Counted from the stretch's first letter, positions 9,309-18,633 are shown. The stretch is DNA of 64,000 nucleotides from Polaribacter vadi (GCF_018861005.1 NZ_JAHKQL010000008.1:62001-126000), one strand, 5' to 3'. Numbers and translations: made by a program. Notes: a model not told the origin generated them from the letters alone.

Positions 9309-9367
9309 ATTTTTATCAATTAGACTTCTCCACAAGACAGAAATGCAAGCAGAAAAATAAGACAACT

Positions 9368-10132
9368 ATGAAAATATTAATTTTAGAAGACGAAATTCCT
9401 GCATATCAAAAACTAACCAAGTGTTTAGATCTTTATTTTGATGTAAAAACATCGCAAGATTGGGCACGTTCTATTGTTGATGGAAAAAAACTTTTAGCAG
9501 AAAATTCTTACGATTTTATTCTATCAGACATTCAGCTTTTAGATGGTTTGTCTTTTGATTTATTTAATAGCATTGATGTAAAAGCACCTATTATCTTTTG
9601 TTCTGCTCACGATGATTATTTGTTTCAGGCTTTTAGTACAAACGGAATTGCTTATATTTTAAAACCTTATTCTCAAGACGATTTTAACAAAGCAATTCAA
9701 AAATACCAAGCTTTATTTAAAAAAGGTTCTTACAATACTTTAAATAATAAAACTATTGATGTTTTAAAATCCGCTTTAAAAGAAGAAAACCACAATTATA
9801 AAAAACGTTTTGTAATTAAAAAAACAACAGGAATTCAATTGCTAAATGCCATAGACATTGCTTTAATAACTGCTTCTGGAGATTTCTGTTTGGTAAATGA
9901 TAAAGACGGAAAACGACATACAATTTCACAAAATTTAGGAGCAATTCATCAGCAGTTAAATCCTAAAAAATTCTTTAAAATTAATAGAAGCGAAATTATA
10001 AATATCGATTTTATAGAAAATATAGAAAGTCATTTTAAAAACAGATTATTGATTTCTGTAAAAAATTATAAAGAAAAAGTAATGACAAGCTCTTCTATAA
10101 CTTCTGACTTTAGAAAATGGTTGGAGAGTTAA
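9368..10132 (+). CDS. LytTR-family response regulator
   Basis: 254 residues. The receiver domain (1-~120) has an acidic pocket (LEDE), phospho-acceptor Asp54 (ILSDIQL), the conserved Ser (CSAHDD) and Lys-Pro (LKPYS). The C-terminal LytTR DNA-binding domain spans ~145-254 (KKRFVIKKTTGIQLL ... FFKINRSEIIN). It is the last gene of the receptor/kinase/regulator unit. The targets are not known; autoregulation of the receptor operon is plausible. Confidence 0.92.
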   Translation: MKILILEDEIPAYQKLTKCLDLYFDVKTSQDWARSIVDGKKLLAENSYDFILSDIQLLDGLSFDLFNSIDVKAPIIFCSAHDDYLFQAFSTNGIAYILKPYSQDDFNKAIQKYQALFKKGSYNTLNNKTIDVLKSALKEENHNYKKRFVIKKTTGIQLLNAIDIALITASGDFCLVNDKDGKRHTISQNLGAIHQQLNPKKFFKINRSEIINIDFIENIESHFKNRLLISVKNYKEKVMTSSSITSDFRKWLES

Positions 10133-10265
10133 ATTTTCACAAAAGCATTTACCATACAATCTAATTTTGCAATTCATTAAATTGTGAAAAAAATATTTCT
10201 AAGCTCTGTTTTAATACTTATTAATTTTGAGAAAGAAAATATTTAAATACAGAACAATAGAAATA

Positions 10266-10295
10266 AAAACCACTTTGCCTAGGCAAAGTGGTTTT
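10266..10295 (-). terminator. Terminator of the iron alcohol dehydrogenase gene
   Basis: Perfect 30-bp palindrome (arms AAAACCACTTTGCCT / AGGCAAAGTGGTTTT). It lies between the converging regulator gene (ends 10132) and the alcohol dehydrogenase gene (ends 10343), so it probably acts in both directions. Confidence 0.85.
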
Positions 10296-10342
10296 ACTTA
10301 ACACAAATTTACTAAAAAATCATTATAATAACGATTTATATT

Positions 10343-11497
10343 TTACATAGCAGCTTTATAAATTGCTATAGTATCTTCTAACGTAACTTCTCTAGGGTTT
10401 CCTCCTGTACATACATCAGCTAAGGCATTTTTTGCCATTTCCTCAAAATCTTCTTCTTTAACATTAAATTCTTTTAATCCTGATGGAATACCAACTGATT
10501 CTGAAAGTGCTTTAATAGCTTCTATAGCTGCATTAGCACCTTGCGTGTCACTCATTTCTAAAACTCCTACACCCATTGCTCTTGCCACTTTTTTTAATTT
10601 ATGAGCACAAGAAGGGATATTAAACTTTTCAACATAAGGTAATAGAATTGCATTTGCAACTCCATGAGGCATATCATACATACCTCCTAGTTGGTGTGCC
10701 ATAGAGTGCACAAAACCTAAACCTGCATTTGAAAATGCCTGACCAGCAATAAACTGACCCCAGGCCATTTTACTTCTTGCTTCAAGATTTTGACCATCTA
10801 CCACAGCTATTTCCAAACTCTGAGAAATTAACTTAATAGCTTCTAATGCAAGCGCATCAGACCAACCAAAAGCTCCTTTTGTAACATAAGTTTCAATAGC
10901 ATGCGTTAAAGCATCCATACCTGTAGCTGCTGTTAACGATGCTGGTTTCCCTAACATTAATACAGGATCATTTACAGCGATAGAAACCAAACAGTTTTTA
11001 TCTACCATTACCATTTTTATATGGCGTTTTTCATCTGTAATTACATAATTAATCGTTACTTCACTTGCTGTACCTGCAGTAGTATTAATTGCGACAATAG
11101 GTAAAGAAGCATTTTTTGACATATGAATTCCTTCATAATCTTCAATATGACCTCCATTTTTAGCTAAAATACCAATTGCTTTTCCACAGTCTTGTGGAGA
11201 TCCTCCACCCAAAGTGATAATAAAATCGCAATCATTTGCTTTTAATAATGCTAACCCATCATCAACATTTTTTACAGTTGGATTTGGATGTACGTCATCA
11301 AAAACAACAGTTTCAATATTAGCAGATTTTATAACATCCAATACATTTTGAGCAACTCCTAATTTTACCAAAATTTTATCAGTAACAAAAAGAGCCTTCT
11401 TATAATGTAACGTTTTTAATTCTTCTCCTAAATCTTTTAAAGCTCCAGGACCAATAAGGCTTAATGGTGGCAAATATATTCTTCTATTTTGTAACAT
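10343..11497 (-). CDS. Iron-containing alcohol dehydrogenase (group III)
   Basis: 384 residues, the usual length. NAD(P)-binding segment with GGGSPQD at residues 97-103 and GTASEVT further on. Metal ligands typical of FucO-like enzymes are visible in MDALTHAIE (Asp, His), GFVHSMAHQLGG and MPHGVANA. It should interconvert an alcohol and an aldehyde or ketone with NAD(P)H. It is monocistronic, so the substrate cannot be inferred from neighbours. Upstream on the minus strand is a near-consensus -7 box (GAACTTTG). Confidence 0.92.
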   Translation of the reverse strand: MLQNRRIYLPPLSLIGPGALKDLGEELKTLHYKKALFVTDKILVKLGVAQNVLDVIKSANIETVVFDDVHPNPTVKNVDDGLALLKANDCDFIITLGGGSPQDCGKAIGILAKNGGHIEDYEGIHMSKNASLPIVAINTTAGTASEVTINYVITDEKRHIKMVMVDKNCLVSIAVNDPVLMLGKPASLTAATGMDALTHAIETYVTKGAFGWSDALALEAIKLISQSLEIAVVDGQNLEARSKMAWGQFIAGQAFSNAGLGFVHSMAHQLGGMYDMPHGVANAILLPYVEKFNIPSCAHKLKKVARAMGVGVLEMSDTQGANAAIEAIKALSESVGIPSGLKEFNVKEEDFEEMAKNALADVCTGGNPREVTLEDTIAIYKAAM

Positions 11498-11622
11498 ATT
11501 TTATTTTTTTTAAATGACTCACTATTGATTTACTACTACAAAGTTCCATTAGAAAACGGAAGTATAACATGACATTTATCACATCTATTTTTTATTTTTT
11601 TTAAACAAAAAAACCTAAAACA

Positions 11623-11756
11623 AAAAACCTTTTTGATTTCTCAAAAAGGTTTTTTTTATTCTTAATATTTTGTTTTAAACGGAATTAATCATTCAATTTT
11701 AAAACGGCCATAAATGCTTCTTGCGGAATTTCTACATTCCCTACTTGACACATTCT
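11623..11756. repeat. Copy A of a duplicated lepA 3' end plus terminator
   Basis: This ~134-bp stretch matches 12155-12287 with four substitutions and one base of difference in a T tract (~96% identity by eye). It contains a copy of the terminator hairpin (11624-11657) and the last ~24 codons of lepA. It accounts for most of the apparently empty 377-bp gap between the alcohol dehydrogenase and the small lipoprotein gene. Confidence 0.93.
11624..11657. terminator. Terminator hairpin (copy A)
   Basis: 13-bp perfect stem AAAACCTTTTTGA / TCAAAAAGGTTTT with loop TTTC, followed by a T tract. It has the same sequence as the hairpin at 12156-12188 and is part of the lepA-tail duplication. Nothing obvious on the plus strand ends here, so it may be only a relic. 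Confidence 0.75.
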
Positions 11757-11762
11757 TTTTTT
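11685..11762 (-). pseudogene. Relic of the lepA 3' end
   Basis: Read on the minus strand, this encodes [17 protein letters not shown] and on to the same C-terminal LKLND and stop as intact LepA at 12216-14012. Of four differences from the intact copy, three are synonymous and one changes Arg to Cys. The match ends at about 11756, so the rest of lepA is absent. The synonymous pattern suggests the fragment came from a functional allele rather than decaying in place; that is inference from few sites. Confidence 0.88.
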
Positions 11763-11851
11763 ATTCCTAATTTTTATCAGTTTTAAGAATTAGCTTTAAA
11801 TCTATTTTACGTAATAAGTTAATATTTTTTTTTCAATTTACATATTATAAA

Positions 11852-11859
11852 TATATTTG
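11852..11859 (+). promoter_or_regulatory. -7 box of the small lipoprotein gene
   Basis: TATATTTG matches the Bacteroidota -7 consensus TAnnTTTG and ends 15 bp before the ATG at 11875. No clear -33 TTG is seen. The TTG inside the box is in frame and mimics an upstream start codon. Confidence 0.55.
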
Positions 11860-11874
11860 TTTTTAAAAAATCTT

Positions 11875-12135
11875 ATGAAAAAAATTATTTCTGTATTAAT
11901 TGTAATATTGTTTTTAGCCTGTTCAAGTGATGATGATTCCAACTGTGAAAGTTGTAGAGTTTTAAATGAGTTTACAGGAAAATATATAATTAAAACACAT
12001 TGCAATAATGGAGATGGAACAGTTACTATATCAAATAGTACTTCTGCAACCCCATCTAGTTCCACAAGTATAACTGTAAGTATTCCAAATGATAAAACAT
12101 TTGAAGAATATGTTAATGAATCTTGCAATAATTAA
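11875..12135 (+). CDS. Small secreted lipoprotein of unknown function
   Basis: 86 residues from ATG 11875; an in-frame TTG at 11857 is rejected because it is part of the likely -7 promoter box. A type II signal peptide (MKKIISVLIVILFLAC) has its lipobox Cys followed by SSDDDS. Such acidic stretches act as surface-export signals for lipoproteins in Bacteroidota, so it is probably exposed on the cell surface. The rest holds four Cys in all (C-x2-C, THC, ESC) and a Ser/Thr-rich stretch (NSTSATPSSSTS). It lies between two copies of the lepA 3' end, which suggests it arrived by insertion or recombination. Confidence 0.75.
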   Translation: MKKIISVLIVILFLACSSDDDSNCESCRVLNEFTGKYIIKTHCNNGDGTVTISNSTSATPSSSTSITVSIPNDKTFEEYVNESCNN

Positions 12136-12154
12136 AAAAAGAATTGCAGATTAG

Positions 12155-12287
12155 AAAAACCTTTTTGATTTCTCAAAAAGGTTTTTTTATTCTTAATATT
12201 TTGTTTTAAACGGAATTAATCATTCAATTTTAAAACTGCCATAAATGCTTCTTGTGGAATTTCTACATTCCCAACTTGACGCATTCT
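12155..12287. repeat. Copy B of the duplicated lepA 3' end plus terminator (functional copy)
   Basis: This is the partner of 11623-11756. This copy is contiguous with the complete lepA gene and includes the active terminator region. The two copies are direct repeats about 530 bp apart and enclose the small lipoprotein gene. Confidence 0.93.
12156..12188. terminator. Bidirectional terminator between lipoprotein gene and lepA
   Basis: 13-bp stem AAAACCTTTTTGA / TCAAAAAGGTTTT, loop TTTC, with T tracts on both strands. It lies between the converging stops at 12135 and 12216. Confidence 0.85.
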
Positions 12288-14012
12288 CTTTTTCCCTTTT
12301 TTCTGCTTTTCTAATAACTTACGTTTTCTAGAAATATCTCCTCCATAACATTTTGCTGTAACATCTTTACGTAAAGCTTTTGTAGTTTCTCTGGCAATAA
12401 TTTTTGCACCAATTGCTGCCTGAATAGGAATATCGAACTGTTGTCTTGGAATTAAAGTTTTTAATTTCTCAACAATTTTTTTACCAATTGAATAAGCATT
12501 GTCTGCGTGTAAAAGTGCAGAAAGCGCATCTACTGGCTGTGCATTTAATAAAATATCTACTCTTACTAATTTCGATTCTTTCATACCTATTGGATGATAA
12601 TCGAAAGAAGCGTATCCTTTAGAAACCGTTTTTAAACGATCGTAAAAATCGAATACAATTTCTGCTAATGGCATTTCGAAAATTAACTCAACTCTTTGTG
12701 TTGTTAAATAGGTCTGATTTACAATTTGCCCACGTTTTTCAATACACAAACTCATTACTTGCCCCACAAAATCTGATTTTGTAATAATTGAAGCTTTAAT
12801 AAAAGGCTCTTCTACTCTATCTAATCTAGAAGGATCTGGTAAATCTGTTGGGTTATTCAACATAATTAATTCATCAGGTTCCTTTTTTGTGTACGCATGA
12901 TACGAAACGTTAGGTACTGTTGTAATTACTGTCATATTAAACTCACGCTCTAAACGTTCTTGAATAATTTCCATGTGCAGCATCCCTAAGAACCCACAAC
13001 GAAAACCAAAACCTAAAGCTGCAGAACTTTCTGGTTGAAATACCAAAGAAGCATCATTTAATTGCAATTTTTCCATAGAATAACGCAACTCTTCATAATC
13101 TTCTGTATCCACAGGGTAAATACCTGCAAAAACCATTGGTTTTACGTCTTCAAAACCATCAATAATTTCTGTTGTTGGTTTGTGTGCGTCTGTAATTGTA
13201 TCTCCTACTTTTACTTCTTTAGCTGTTTTAATACCCGTAATTAAATAACCAACATCACCAGTTTTTACAGATTTTTTTACAACCTGTTCAAGTTTTAAAG
13301 TACCAACTTCATCAGCAAAATAATTTTTACCAGTTGCCATGAACTTTATCTCTTGACCTTTTTTGATTTCTCCATTTATCACTCTAAAATAAGTCTCAAT
13401 TCCTCTATAAGAATTGTAAACAGAATCGAAAATTAAAGCTTGTAATGGTGCTTCTGGATCACCTTTTGGTGCAGGAATTCTATCTATAATTGCCGTTAAA
13501 ATATTATCAACTCCAAAACCTGTTTTACCACTTGCGTGGATTACTTCTTCTGGATCGCAACCTAATAAATCTACAATATCGTCTGTAACTTCTTCTGGAT
13601 TTGCTGATGGTAAATCCACCTTATTTAAAACCGGAATTATCTCTAAATCGTTCTCTAAAGCCAAGTATAAGTTAGAAATGGTTTGTGCTTGTATACTTTG
13701 TGCAGCATCTACAATTAACAAGGCACCTTCACAAGCTGCAATAGATCTAGAAACCTCGTAAGAGAAATCTACGTGACCTGGAGTATCAATTAAATTTAAA
13801 ATAAATGGTTCTCCATTGTGAACGTAATCCATTTGAATGGCATGCGATTTTATGGTAATTCCACGTTCTCGCTCTAAATCCATATTATCTAATAACTGGT
13901 TCTGCTTTTCACGTTCTGTTACAGAGCCAGTATAATCTAACAATCTATCTGCTAATGTACTTTTTCCATGATCAATATGAGCGATTATGCAAAAGTTTCT
14001 TATGTTCTTCAT
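12216..14012 (-). CDS. lepA: Elongation factor 4 (LepA), ribosome back-translocation GTPase
   Basis: 598 residues from the ATG at 14012 ([14 protein letters not shown]), exactly the usual family length; an ATG at 14036 would add eight atypical residues and would sit at the predicted transcript start. GTPase motifs are present: AHIDHGKST (P-loop), RERGITIKS (switch I), DTPGHVDF (switch II) and NKVDLPSA. The EF4-specific C-terminus is intact ([20 protein letters not shown]). It acts on stalled ribosomes in the cytoplasm. A good promoter lies at 14041-14070. The 3' end is duplicated at 11623-11756. Confidence 0.98.
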   Translation of the reverse strand: MKNIRNFCIIAHIDHGKSTLADRLLDYTGSVTEREKQNQLLDNMDLERERGITIKSHAIQMDYVHNGEPFILNLIDTPGHVDFSYEVSRSIAACEGALLIVDAAQSIQAQTISNLYLALENDLEIIPVLNKVDLPSANPEEVTDDIVDLLGCDPEEVIHASGKTGFGVDNILTAIIDRIPAPKGDPEAPLQALIFDSVYNSYRGIETYFRVINGEIKKGQEIKFMATGKNYFADEVGTLKLEQVVKKSVKTGDVGYLITGIKTAKEVKVGDTITDAHKPTTEIIDGFEDVKPMVFAGIYPVDTEDYEELRYSMEKLQLNDASLVFQPESSAALGFGFRCGFLGMLHMEIIQERLEREFNMTVITTVPNVSYHAYTKKEPDELIMLNNPTDLPDPSRLDRVEEPFIKASIITKSDFVGQVMSLCIEKRGQIVNQTYLTTQRVELIFEMPLAEIVFDFYDRLKTVSKGYASFDYHPIGMKESKLVRVDILLNAQPVDALSALLHADNAYSIGKKIVEKLKTLIPRQQFDIPIQAAIGAKIIARETTKALRKDVTAKCYGGDISRKRKLLEKQKKGKKRMRQVGNVEIPQEAFMAVLKLND

Positions 14013-14040
14013 ACTTCGTTTTCTAACTACTTTCAACTGA

Positions 14041-14070
14041 CAAAGATATGTTATTTACACACCTTGTCAA
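14041..14070 (-). promoter_or_regulatory. lepA promoter (TTTG-N19-TATCTTTG)
   Basis: On the minus strand a -33 TTTG (TTG = complement of 14068-14070) and a -7 box TATCTTTG (14041-14048) are separated by 19 bp, the standard Bacteroidota spacing. The predicted transcript starts near 14034, giving a leader of ~22 bases to the ATG at 14012. Confidence 0.8.
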
Positions 14071-14072
14071 AT

Positions 14073-14103
14073 AAAAAAAGCACAATGAAACCATTGTACT
14101 TTT
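14073..14103 (-). terminator. Terminator of the EF-hand gene
   Basis: Stem AAAAGcACAATG / CATTGTaCTTTT with one mismatch and a short AAAC loop, followed on the minus strand by a run of seven T. It lies 21 bp beyond the EF-hand stop and directly upstream of the lepA -33 element. Confidence 0.75.
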
Positions 14104-14123
14104 AGAACTATTTTTGGGTTAGA

Positions 14124-14399
14124 TTAATAATCTCGATTCAACTCTGCAATTGCAACTTTAAATTCTTCAAAATTGATGGTTTCATCGCCAGATTTGTCGT
14201 AACCTTTAATCATTTCTCCAGCAACCAAACCTCTTAAAAAGCTATTTACGCCAGCTTCTTTTAATAAATCTTTAATTTCATCTTTGTTTAAAGATCCATC
14301 TTTGTCTTTATCGAACTTTTGGAATGCTTCTTCTGGATTTGAAAACTGACCTGAAATAAACGTATGAATGTCTTTTAATATATTTTCTTTTGCTCCCAT
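14124..14399 (-). CDS. Small EF-hand calcium-binding protein
   Basis: 91 residues with two canonical 12-residue EF-hand loops, residues 30-41 (DKDKDGSLNKDE) and 68-79 (DKSGDETINFEE). Both have Asp at position 1, Gly or Glu at position 6 and Glu at position 12. Helices surround each loop. There is no signal peptide, so it is probably cytoplasmic, as in calmodulin-like bacterial calerythrin proteins. It lies 70 bp downstream of the TolB-like gene on the same strand. The biological role is unknown. Confidence 0.88.
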   Translation of the reverse strand: MGAKENILKDIHTFISGQFSNPEEAFQKFDKDKDGSLNKDEIKDLLKEAGVNSFLRGLVAGEMIKGYDKSGDETINFEEFKVAIAELNRDY

Positions 14400-14469
14400 T
14401 GTAATAATTTTTTAATTATATAATTTTTAATCCTTTAAACAAGATTAAAATCATATTGGAAATAAATTT

Positions 14470-15564
14470 TTAATCTTGCCACTCTGCAATAAACAAATTT
14501 GTATCACGTCCTCCTCCATTATTTCTATTGGAAGAAAAAGCAAGTTTTTTACCATCATTAGAAAATACAGGAAAAGCATCAAAAGTTTCTCCATGTGTTA
14601 CTCTTTCTAGGTTTTTACCATCAATATCAATTAGATATAAATTGAAAGGAAAACCTCTTTCTGCTTCAAAATTTGATGAGAATAAAATCTTTTTTCCTGA
14701 AGGATGAAAAAACGGACTCCAATTGGCATTTCCTAAATCTGTTAATTGTTTTAAATTAGACCCATCAGCATCACAAATAAATAATTCCATATCAGTTGGT
14801 TCAACCAAACCTTGGGCTAATAAATCTTTGTATGCTTTTATTTCTTCTTTAGTTTTTGGTCTTGATGCTCTAAAGATTAATTTAGTTCCATCAGGAGAGA
14901 AAAATGCACCACCATCATAACCTAATTCGTCTGTAATTTGTTTAACATCAGAACCATCAATATTCATGGTATATAATTCTAAATCTCCACTTCTGGTAGA
15001 TGTAAATACAATTTTATCTCCTTGAGGAGAAACTGTTGCTTCTGCATCATAACCAACTTCATTGGTTAATTGTTTAACTACATTCCCTTCTAAATCAGAC
15101 ACAAAAATATCGAACGAATCGTAAATAGGCCAAACGTATTTTCCGTTTTTACGCAAAGGAACATCTGGGCATTCTTTATCAACTAAATGTGTAGAACCAT
15201 AAACAAAATGTTTGTTATCTGGTAAAAAATATGCACAAGTTGTACGACCTAATCCTGTAGAAATCATTGGTGGTTGAGTACCTTTAAATGTTTCATCAGC
15301 ATTCATTAAAAACATTTGGTCGCAGTTTACTCCCCAATCTTTAAAGTTTGATTGAAACACTAATTGTTTGTCATCAAAACTCCAATAAGCCTCAGCATTA
15401 TCGCCACCAAATGTAACTTGCCTTATACTTTTAAAATGTGTTTCTTCTGGATAAATTAAAGAGTCTTTTACAACTTCTTTTGTCGATTTTTCTACGGTTG
15501 GTTTTTTATCGTTTTTGCAAGAAAATAGCAAAGACGCTAATACAAGTAAAGAAAGAATTCTCAT
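14470..15564 (-). CDS. TolB-like WD40/PD40 beta-propeller lipoprotein
   Basis: 364 residues. Type II signal peptide with lipobox LLFSC (Cys16), followed by KNDKKPTVEKS. Repeated PD40 blades fill residues ~45-360, for example AEATVSPQGDKIVFTSTRSG, GAFFSPDGTKLIFRASR and SPFFHPSGKKILFSSN. It should be anchored in a membrane and may bind a peptide or partner protein. It is not in a tol-pal cluster, so it is TolB-like rather than TolB. Its start lies 43 bp from the divergent M28 peptidase gene, another lipoprotein, suggesting shared regulation. Confidence 0.88.
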   Translation of the reverse strand: MRILSLLVLASLLFSCKNDKKPTVEKSTKEVVKDSLIYPEETHFKSIRQVTFGGDNAEAYWSFDDKQLVFQSNFKDWGVNCDQMFLMNADETFKGTQPPMISTGLGRTTCAYFLPDNKHFVYGSTHLVDKECPDVPLRKNGKYVWPIYDSFDIFVSDLEGNVVKQLTNEVGYDAEATVSPQGDKIVFTSTRSGDLELYTMNIDGSDVKQITDELGYDGGAFFSPDGTKLIFRASRPKTKEEIKAYKDLLAQGLVEPTDMELFICDADGSNLKQLTDLGNANWSPFFHPSGKKILFSSNFEAERGFPFNLYLIDIDGKNLERVTHGETFDAFPVFSNDGKKLAFSSNRNNGGGRDTNLFIAEWQD

Positions 15565-15580
15565 TTTCTTATTTATTAAT

Positions 15581-15588
15581 TAACTTTG
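15581..15588 (+). promoter_or_regulatory. -7 box of the M28 peptidase gene
   Basis: TAACTTTG fits TAnnTTTG and ends 19 bp before the ATG at 15608, inside the short divergent intergenic region. No -33 TTG at the right spacing is seen. Confidence 0.5.
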
Positions 15589-15607
15589 CTAAAATAATAT
15601 TATCATT

Positions 15608-16831
15608 ATGAAAAACCTTGTATTTTTTATCTTTTTGAGCATTTTAGTTTCTTGCAAACCAGAAATTAATCAAGAAAACAGAATTAAAGAAGATGTAACT
15701 TTTTTAGCTTCGGATGCTTTAGAAGGAAGACAAACAGGAACCGAAGGTGAAAAAAAAGCTGCAACATTTATTTCTAAACGTTTTTCTGAATTAGGCTTAC
15801 AAGAAAAAGGAACACAAAAATACTTACAGCCTTTTACGTTTAAGCCAAAAACAAATCCGCATGATGAAGTAAAATTTAATGTAAATGGTGATGGAACTAT
15901 TACAGGAAATAATGTACTTGGTTTTATTGATAATAAAGCAGAAAATACTGTTATTATTGGCGCACATTATGATCATTTAGGTTTTGGTGGCGAAGGCTCT
16001 CTGTACAGAGATTCTATAAAAGCAATACATAATGGCGCAGATGATAATGCTTCTGGAGTTTCAGTTTTATTAAATTTAGCAGCTAAATTAAAAGATAAAA
16101 ATAAGAACAACAATTATCTTTTTATGGCTTTTTCTGGTGAAGAAATGGGGCTTTTAGGTTCTAATTATTTTGTAAAAAACCCAACGATTGACAACAAAAA
16201 AGTATCTTATATGATAAATATGGATATGGTTGGACGCATGAAAAAAGACTCATCTTTAGCAGTTTATGGTACAGGAACTTCGCCAATTTTTAAACAAATT
16301 TTAAAATCGCATAACGATAATTTTAAATTAATTCAGCAAGAATCTGGAGTTGGGCCAAGTGATCACACTAGTTTTTATTTGGCAGATATTCCTGTATTGC
16401 ATTTTTTTACTGGGCAGCATGAAGATTATCATAAACCTGGAGATGATTCAGAAAAATTGAATTATGATGGAATGTATTTAATTTCTGATTATATTTTTAA
16501 TATTATTTCTGATTTAGATGATAATGGAAAACTCGCTTTTAGAAAGACCAAAAATGAAAGTGAAAGTACGCCAAGGTTTAAAGTTGGTTTAGGTGTAATA
16601 CCTGATTATTTGTTTGATGGAAAAGGAATGCGAATTGATGGTGTTTCTGAAGATAAACCTGCCCAAAAAGCCGGACTTAAAAAAGGCGATATTGTCATAA
16701 AACTAGGAGATAGTACAGTTACAAATATGATGAGTTATATGCGAGCTTTATCAGTATTTGAAAAGGGAAATTCTACAAAAGTTATAGTAAAAAGAGGTGA
16801 AAACGAAGTTGAGAAAATAATTCAATTTTAA
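15608..16831 (+). CDS. M28-family metallopeptidase lipoprotein with C-terminal PDZ domain
   Basis: 407 residues. Lipobox LVSC puts the lipidated Cys at 16. The zinc aminopeptidase fold spans ~25-310: ligands and catalytic residues are visible in IIGAHYDHLGFG (His, Asp), NGADDNASG (Asp), FSGEEMGLLGS (catalytic Glu and ligand Glu), NMDMVGRM (Asp) and the final His in EDYHKPGDD. A PDZ domain follows at ~325-405 (GVSEDKPAQKAGLKKGDIVIK). It probably degrades peptides at the cell envelope. It is divergent from the TolB-like lipoprotein gene. Confidence 0.92.
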   Translation: MKNLVFFIFLSILVSCKPEINQENRIKEDVTFLASDALEGRQTGTEGEKKAATFISKRFSELGLQEKGTQKYLQPFTFKPKTNPHDEVKFNVNGDGTITGNNVLGFIDNKAENTVIIGAHYDHLGFGGEGSLYRDSIKAIHNGADDNASGVSVLLNLAAKLKDKNKNNNYLFMAFSGEEMGLLGSNYFVKNPTIDNKKVSYMINMDMVGRMKKDSSLAVYGTGTSPIFKQILKSHNDNFKLIQQESGVGPSDHTSFYLADIPVLHFFTGQHEDYHKPGDDSEKLNYDGMYLISDYIFNIISDLDDNGKLAFRKTKNESESTPRFKVGLGVIPDYLFDGKGMRIDGVSEDKPAQKAGLKKGDIVIKLGDSTVTNMMSYMRALSVFEKGNSTKVIVKRGENEVEKIIQF

Positions 16832-16894
16832 CCCAACTATACTGTATTTAGTACAATTTATACATAAAACTTATTTACTACTTTAGTTATTTTT

Positions 16895-16902
16895 TAAATT
16901 TG
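16895..16902 (+). promoter_or_regulatory. -7 box of the TPR kinase gene
   Basis: TAAATTTG matches TAnnTTTG. It includes an in-frame TTG at 16900 that would be a false start. It ends 21 bp before the preferred TTG start at 16924. Confidence 0.5.
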
Positions 16903-16923
16903 ATTGCAACTAACAATATTGCT

Positions 16924-18633
16924 TTGAAATTTTTAAAAACTTTTCCTATAATTTTATTTTTCTTAACCTCTGCTTACTCACAAAATAAGCAAATAGATTC
17001 TATTGCAAAATCTATATCAAACAAAGCTTGGAACTCTTATGAAATACAGAGTGATAGTACTTTGTATTTTGCTAATAAAGGAATTGAATATTCTAAGAAA
17101 AATAATTCTACATTAGGCAGAGTCTTAAATCTTGAAATTAAAGGAATTTATTTTGAAGAGATAAAAAACGACTTTAAAACTGCTTCAGAACTTTATTTTA
17201 AAGCGATAGAAATTGCCGAGAAAAATCACCCTAAATTAGTTTCGTCATTATACAACAACCTTTGCATAATGTTTATGTCTACTGATTATGAAAAAGCAGT
17301 ATTTTATGGTAAAAAAGCGGTTGCCAATAGTAAAATAATTAAAGGACAAAGAGATGAAGCTAAAGCTTATGTTAATCTTGGTATTGCACAAAGTTTATTA
17401 AAAAAATACGATGAGGCCTTTGAGACTTTAAACTACTTTTTAGGATTAAAAATCTTAAATCAATACGAAAAAAATCTTGCTAATTTAAGAATTGCAAAAA
17501 ACTACGGAGAACAGGGTCTATTTGATAAAGCGCAACCTTTATTTTTAAAAATTGTTGAACTTGATTCTTTAAAAGGACAAAGAGAATATGTATTAGACTA
17601 TGTACAATTAATTGAAAACTCTATAAAACTAAAAGATTTAGAAATTATAAAAAAATACACTCCTCTTTTAATTAAATGTAATGCTACAGAAAAGAATTTA
17701 GAAGTAAAAAAAGGCTTTTATGAAACCATGACTAATATTTCAATTTTTTTAAATCAACCTAAAAAAGCATTAGAACATCAAACTCAATTATTAAAAATAA
17801 AAGATTCTATAAATACTAATTTTTATAACAAAGGAGTTGTAGAATTAGAAACAAAATATCAAACCAAAAAAAAAGAAGAAAAAATAGCAGAAGAACAAAG
17901 CAAGAGAAAATTATGGAGTTATATTTCAATATTAGCATTTGTAATTTTATCAATTGTTGTAATTCTATTGTATAAAAACAGCCAAAAAAGAAAGCAATTA
18001 AATACAAACAAAATTGAGTTAGAAAAACTACTGAGCCAAAGAAATATGCTATTAAAAGAAACACATCATCGTGTTAAAAACAGTTTTCAGATGGTAAGTA
18101 GTTTATTGCAATTACAGGCTCAAGGTAGTAAAGCTGAAGCTGCTGTAACTGCTTTAGACAATGCAGTGCAAAGAGTAAACTCTATGATTGTTTTACATCA
18201 ACAATTATATGCAAAAGATAAATTATTGGGTGTTGATCTAAAAGTATATATTACTGATTTAGTCAATGAAATTTTAGGTTCATATTCATCAGAAAATATT
18301 AAAATTAATAACAAGGTAGATTCTACAATTTTAGATATTGATACTGCTACTTCAATTGGTTTGTTAGTAAATGAATTAGCAACAAATTCCATTAAATATG
18401 CTTGGGATTCAGCATCAAAAGAGAAAAATATCACATTAAATATCTATCAAAAAAATGATACATTCCATTTTACAATGTTTGATAATGGAACATCAAAAAA
18501 GACAAATAACACCAAACAAAATTACGGCTCAGAATTGATAGAAATTCTTATAGAACGTTTGGAAGCAGAAAAACAAACTCAATCTGAAAATGATTTTGGT
18601 GTAAACATCACTTTTAAAAAACAAAATGGCTAA
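16924..18633 (+). CDS. Sensor histidine kinase with periplasmic TPR region (HisKA_2 type)
   Basis: 569 residues if TTG 16924 is the start, which gives a clean signal peptide (LKFLKTFPIILFFLTSAYSQ). The earlier TTG at 16900 lies in the -7 box. TPR-like helices fill ~50-300 (FKTASELYFKAIEIAEK; DEAKAYVNLGIAQSLLKKYDEAF). One transmembrane helix (WSYISILAFVILSIVVILLY) is followed by a short coiled coil and the HisKA_2 motif ETHHRVKNSFQ with the phospho-His. The N box is LLVNELATNSIKYAW. The gene overlaps its response regulator by 8 bp. Confidence 0.88.
   Translation: MKFLKTFPIILFFLTSAYSQNKQIDSIAKSISNKAWNSYEIQSDSTLYFANKGIEYSKKNNSTLGRVLNLEIKGIYFEEIKNDFKTASELYFKAIEIAEKNHPKLVSSLYNNLCIMFMSTDYEKAVFYGKKAVANSKIIKGQRDEAKAYVNLGIAQSLLKKYDEAFETLNYFLGLKILNQYEKNLANLRIAKNYGEQGLFDKAQPLFLKIVELDSLKGQREYVLDYVQLIENSIKLKDLEIIKKYTPLLIKCNATEKNLEVKKGFYETMTNISIFLNQPKKALEHQTQLLKIKDSINTNFYNKGVVELETKYQTKKKEEKIAEEQSKRKLWSYISILAFVILSIVVILLYKNSQKRKQLNTNKIELEKLLSQRNMLLKETHHRVKNSFQMVSSLLQLQAQGSKAEAAVTALDNAVQRVNSMIVLHQQLYAKDKLLGVDLKVYITDLVNEILGSYSSENIKINNKVDSTILDIDTATSIGLLVNELATNSIKYAWDSASKEKNITLNIYQKNDTFHFTMFDNGTSKKTNNTKQNYGSELIEILIERLEAEKQTQSENDFGVNITFKKQNG

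Noticed and set aside
5913..10132. Possible polysaccharide utilisation locus
   Set aside because: There is no SusD-like gene or glycoside hydrolase next to this receptor; it is the common receptor/LytTR arrangement.
14440..14478. Perfect 11-bp inverted repeat CAAGATTAAAA / TTTTAATCTTG with 17-bp loop
   Set aside because: It overlaps the TolB-like stop codon and has a weak T run, so it might be a poor terminator, but the evidence is not enough for a separate feature.
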